From positions 1-23,806 of the forward strand of contig CALAMB010000085.1 in assembly GCA_937925645.1 (NCBI GenBank): DNA of 23,806 nucleotides. The letters are read 5' to 3'. The position numbers were made by a program, and so were the translations under genes. Source of the stretch: an uncultured Acidobacteriota bacterium. Its GTDB lineage: Bacteria > Acidobacteriota > JAAYUB01. Shown here piece after piece: positions 21,847-23,806 of this stretch (position 1 is its first letter; each line of letters opens with the position of its first letter). The notes under the pieces are model-generated. The model had not been told where the DNA came from, searched no databases, and was given only the letters and a program-made list of their open reading frames with translations.

Positions 21847-22968
21847 ATGTTGAGCTGTTACGCCATGCGCGACGCCGATTCCCGGGGGCGCCGTTTTCCG
21901 GAAGAGCTGGAGGACCCGGTCCGCGGAATTTTCGAGCGCGACACCGATCGGATCATTCATTCCCGGGCGTTCAAGCGGCTGGCCGGCAAGACCCAGGTGA
22001 TCACCGGCCGGCGGTCCGATCATCACCGGACCCGCCTGACCCACAGCATCGAGGTGGCCACCCTGTGCCGTTCCGTTGCCGACAAACTGGGCCTGAACAC
22101 GCATCTGGCCGCCTGCCTGGGTTTCTGCCACGACCTGGGACATCCGCCGCTCGGGCACTGCGGGGAAGAGATCCTCAACGAGATCTGCCGGCGGTTCGGG
22201 GATTCATTCGAACATAACCGGCACACGCTGACGATCGTGGACGAATTTGAGCAGAAATACGCGTTTTGTCCGGGCCTGAACCTGAGCTATGAGGTCCGGG
22301 AAGGCATCATCAAGCACTCCGCCAACGATCATTTCCGGAGCGACCCGGCCCTGGCCGAGTTCGATTTCACCTGCCAGCCGCCCCTCGAGTCCCAGCTCGT
22401 GGATTACTGCGACGAGATCTGCTATTCCTACTCCGATCTGGATGACGCGCTGGAGGCCGGATTCATTACCCTGGAATGCATTCTGGGGGAACTGGACGAC
22501 TTTCAAGGCGGGTACGACCAGCTGCGGCGCCGTTATCCCCGGGCCGATGCGCGCCTCATCTTCAACGAGACGCTGCGCCGCACCATGAACAATACGGTCC
22601 GCGACATGACCGCGACGATCAAGCGAAATCTGGCGGAAGCGGGGATTCAGACAGTCGCGGATGTCCGTCGTTGCCATGATCGGCTGGTGAGTTACTCCAA
22701 GGACATGGGTCGCTGGATCCTCCGGCTTAAGCAGTTCCTGCGCGCCCATTACTACCAGCACCCGGAAATCCATGACCGTCGCCAGGTCGAAACGGAGAAG
22801 ATCCGGCGGCTGTTCGAGTGTTATTCCGGGAATCCCGAACGGCTTCCGAGCCGCTACCGGGAGATGATCCGCGACGGCCGGATGCCGTCCTACCGGGTGA
22901 TCGTCTATTACATCGCCGGCTTCACGGACAACTACTTCACTGATATGACCGAAACGTTTGGCATCTAG
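21847..22968 (+). CDS. dgt: dGTP triphosphohydrolase-like HD-domain protein
   Basis: 373 aa. It hydrolyses dNTPs to the nucleoside and tripolyphosphate, affecting nucleotide pools. The HD domain is intact: RTRLTHSIEVA (His66), FCHDLGHPPLGHCGEE (His95, Asp96, His99, His104), and later DYCDEICYSYSDLDDAL with the last metal-binding Asp. The N-terminal signature FERDTDRIIHSRAFKRLAGKTQV is present (quoted by parts: RDTDRIIHSRAF and KRLAGKTQV). The length matches dGTPase-like proteins of the shorter type. Which dNTP is preferred cannot be read from sequence. ATG 21847 is preceded by GGAGGAG 10 bases upstream and fits the promoter. Confidence 0.92.
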   Translation: MLSCYAMRDADSRGRRFPEELEDPVRGIFERDTDRIIHSRAFKRLAGKTQVITGRRSDHHRTRLTHSIEVATLCRSVADKLGLNTHLAACLGFCHDLGHPPLGHCGEEILNEICRRFGDSFEHNRHTLTIVDEFEQKYAFCPGLNLSYEVREGIIKHSANDHFRSDPALAEFDFTCQPPLESQLVDYCDEICYSYSDLDDALEAGFITLECILGELDDFQGGYDQLRRRYPRADARLIFNETLRRTMNNTVRDMTATIKRNLAEAGIQTVADVRRCHDRLVSYSKDMGRWILRLKQFLRAHYYQHPEIHDRRQVETEKIRRLFECYSGNPERLPSRYREMIRDGRMPSYRVIVYYIAGFTDNYFTDMTETFGI

Positions 22969-23008
22969 ACCCAACCGACGAGCAGTCGCCCAGTCTGCCT
23001 GTTTCCGG

Positions 23009-23754
23009 TCACTTCTCGGGGAAGAGGGCTTTCAGCGTTTCCGGTTCGGGTGGCGGAGTCAGGTACGAAACCACCACCAGGCCGAGCACCGACACCAGCA
23101 GAGCGGGGTAGATGCTCGGGATTCCCCAGGGGTCCTGCGATCCGGCGGGGCCGCGCATCACTTCGGGAAAGAAATTGGGCACGACGATCTCCAGCAGCAG
23201 AGCCATGAAGGCGCCGCTGATGATGGACACAGTTCCGCCGAGACGGGTGGCCCGTTTCCAGCTCAGAGCGGCGATCAGGGCCGGGGTGATGGAGACGCCG
23301 TACATGGTGTAGGCGAAGTAACTGTAGGACAGCACGGAAATTTTAAGCCGCAGAATGGTGGGAATGAAGATCATCAGGAAGGCGCAGACGCCCAAGCCCA
23401 CGATGAACACCTTTTGCAGCGCCACCATCCGGTCAGATGGCGCATCCGGTCGGATGAAGCGCTGGTAGATGTCGCGCATGATGTTCGTGCTGGGCGACAG
23501 CAGGTAATTCATCCCGGTGGACAGCACCACGACGCAGGCGGCGGCCAGCAGCAGCAGGCCTGCCAACAGACCGAGCGGGCCGGTTCCGGTCAGGTTGCGG
23601 GCGGCCACCAGGACAATCGATGCCGGATCGTCGCCCATCCGGTTCAACCTGGTCAGGACGGCCTCGCGATCGCCCTGCAGGGGGCCGATTTCGGTCGAGA
23701 ACATTTCACGCAGCTCGACGGCCTGAGCCGGTTTGATCTGGCCGGACGCCTCCC
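23009..23754 (-). CDS. sodium:solute symporter family protein, C-terminal part
   Basis: About 248 residues of a Na+-coupled multi-pass transporter. The frame is open from the adapter junction to its stop at 23009. Visible helices include GLLAGLLLLAAACVVVLSTGMNYLL (parts), and the SSF feature SPSTNIMRDIYQRF followed by a long DRMVALQK linker and further helices (VFIVGLGVCAFL, SYFAYTMYGVSITPALIAAL). The start is missing because genomic sequence ends at 23754. It differs clearly in sequence from the symporter at 1557-2942. It is convergent with dgt; the 40-base gap holds no hairpin that I can see. Confidence 0.85.
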
Positions 23755-23806
23755 AGATCGGAAGAGCGTCGTGTAGGGAAAGAGTGTAACTCTCGGTGGT
23801 CGCCGT
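23755..23806. other. Illumina TruSeq-type adapter sequence (assembly artefact)
   Basis: Bases 23755-23787 read AGATCGGAAGAGC and continue as the reverse complement of the Illumina universal adapter, with no mismatch over 33 bases. The remaining 19 bases continue into the P5 part (TCTCGGTGGTCGCCGT), with two mismatches just before it. The sequence is not biological, and it marks the contig end. Reading frames that cross 23755 are false beyond that point. Confidence 0.97.

Noticed and set aside
22958..23776. Plus-strand reading frame of 272 codons at the right end
   Set aside because: Antisense to the partial symporter, and its last residues (DRKSVV) are translated adapter sequence.
1..23806. 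CRISPR arrays, tRNA or rRNA genes, insertion sequences
   Set aside because: I saw no regularly spaced repeats, no cloverleaf-like or rRNA-like stretch and no transposase; intergenic gaps are all short (about 170 bases or less).

Overview
This is a GC-rich, gene-dense chromosomal window from a Gram-negative (two-membrane) bacterium. The gene content (MlaEFD lipid transport, RseP, MltG, an MEP isoprenoid operon, a divergent Hfq-like protein) and protein style suggest an Acidobacteriota-like lineage. That is an inference from general resemblance, not a search result. The right-hand end is not genomic: bases 23755-23806 match an Illumina sequencing adapter, so this is the end of an assembled contig, probably a draft or metagenome assembly.

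Layout. (1) 1-2942, plus strand: the end of a DUF2339 membrane protein, a secreted and membrane-anchored DUF3999 protein overlapping it by ATGA, and a sodium:solute symporter. (2) 2906-5498, minus strand: a small secreted protein of unknown function with its own terminator, an OsmC-family protein, a radical SAM protein with extra C-terminal cysteines, and dtd. (3) 5049-12037, minus strand: one long compact operon, read S41-like protein, uppS, cdsA, dxr, rseP, ispG, dtd. It combines two MEP-pathway enzymes, undecaprenyl diphosphate synthesis, CDP-diacylglycerol synthesis and an intramembrane protease. The leading S41-family member lacks both catalytic residues. (4) 12099-13593, plus strand: ruvX and mltG, divergent from that operon across an intergenic region with two TATAAT boxes. 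(5) 13676-14341, minus strand: a CDP-alcohol phosphatidyltransferase resembling phosphatidylinositol-phosphate synthases. (6) 14440-17941, plus strand: a strong promoter driving a membrane GAF protein with a degenerate histidine-kinase core, a metallo-beta-lactamase-fold hydrolase and a XerC/D recombinase. (7) 17961-21387, plus strand: mlaE, mlaF, mlaD and a DUF2752 protein; the MlaD has a long coiled-coil insertion and a C-terminal repeat array. (8) 21404-22968: a divergent Hfq-like gene (minus) and dgt (plus) back to back. (9) 23009-23754, minus strand: the C-terminal part of a second sodium:solute symporter, cut by the adapter junction.

The common theme is envelope and lipid biology: isoprenoid precursors feed undecaprenyl diphosphate, CdsA feeds the CDP-alcohol transferase, MlaEFD moves lipid, and MltG acts on nascent peptidoglycan. 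I found no CRISPR array, prophage, insertion sequence or RNA gene, and no gene-free stretch above 300 bases. There is no clear novel defence or mobile system. The best leads are the inactive-looking S41 protein, the inactive-looking histidine kinase, the divergent Hfq and the modified MlaD.
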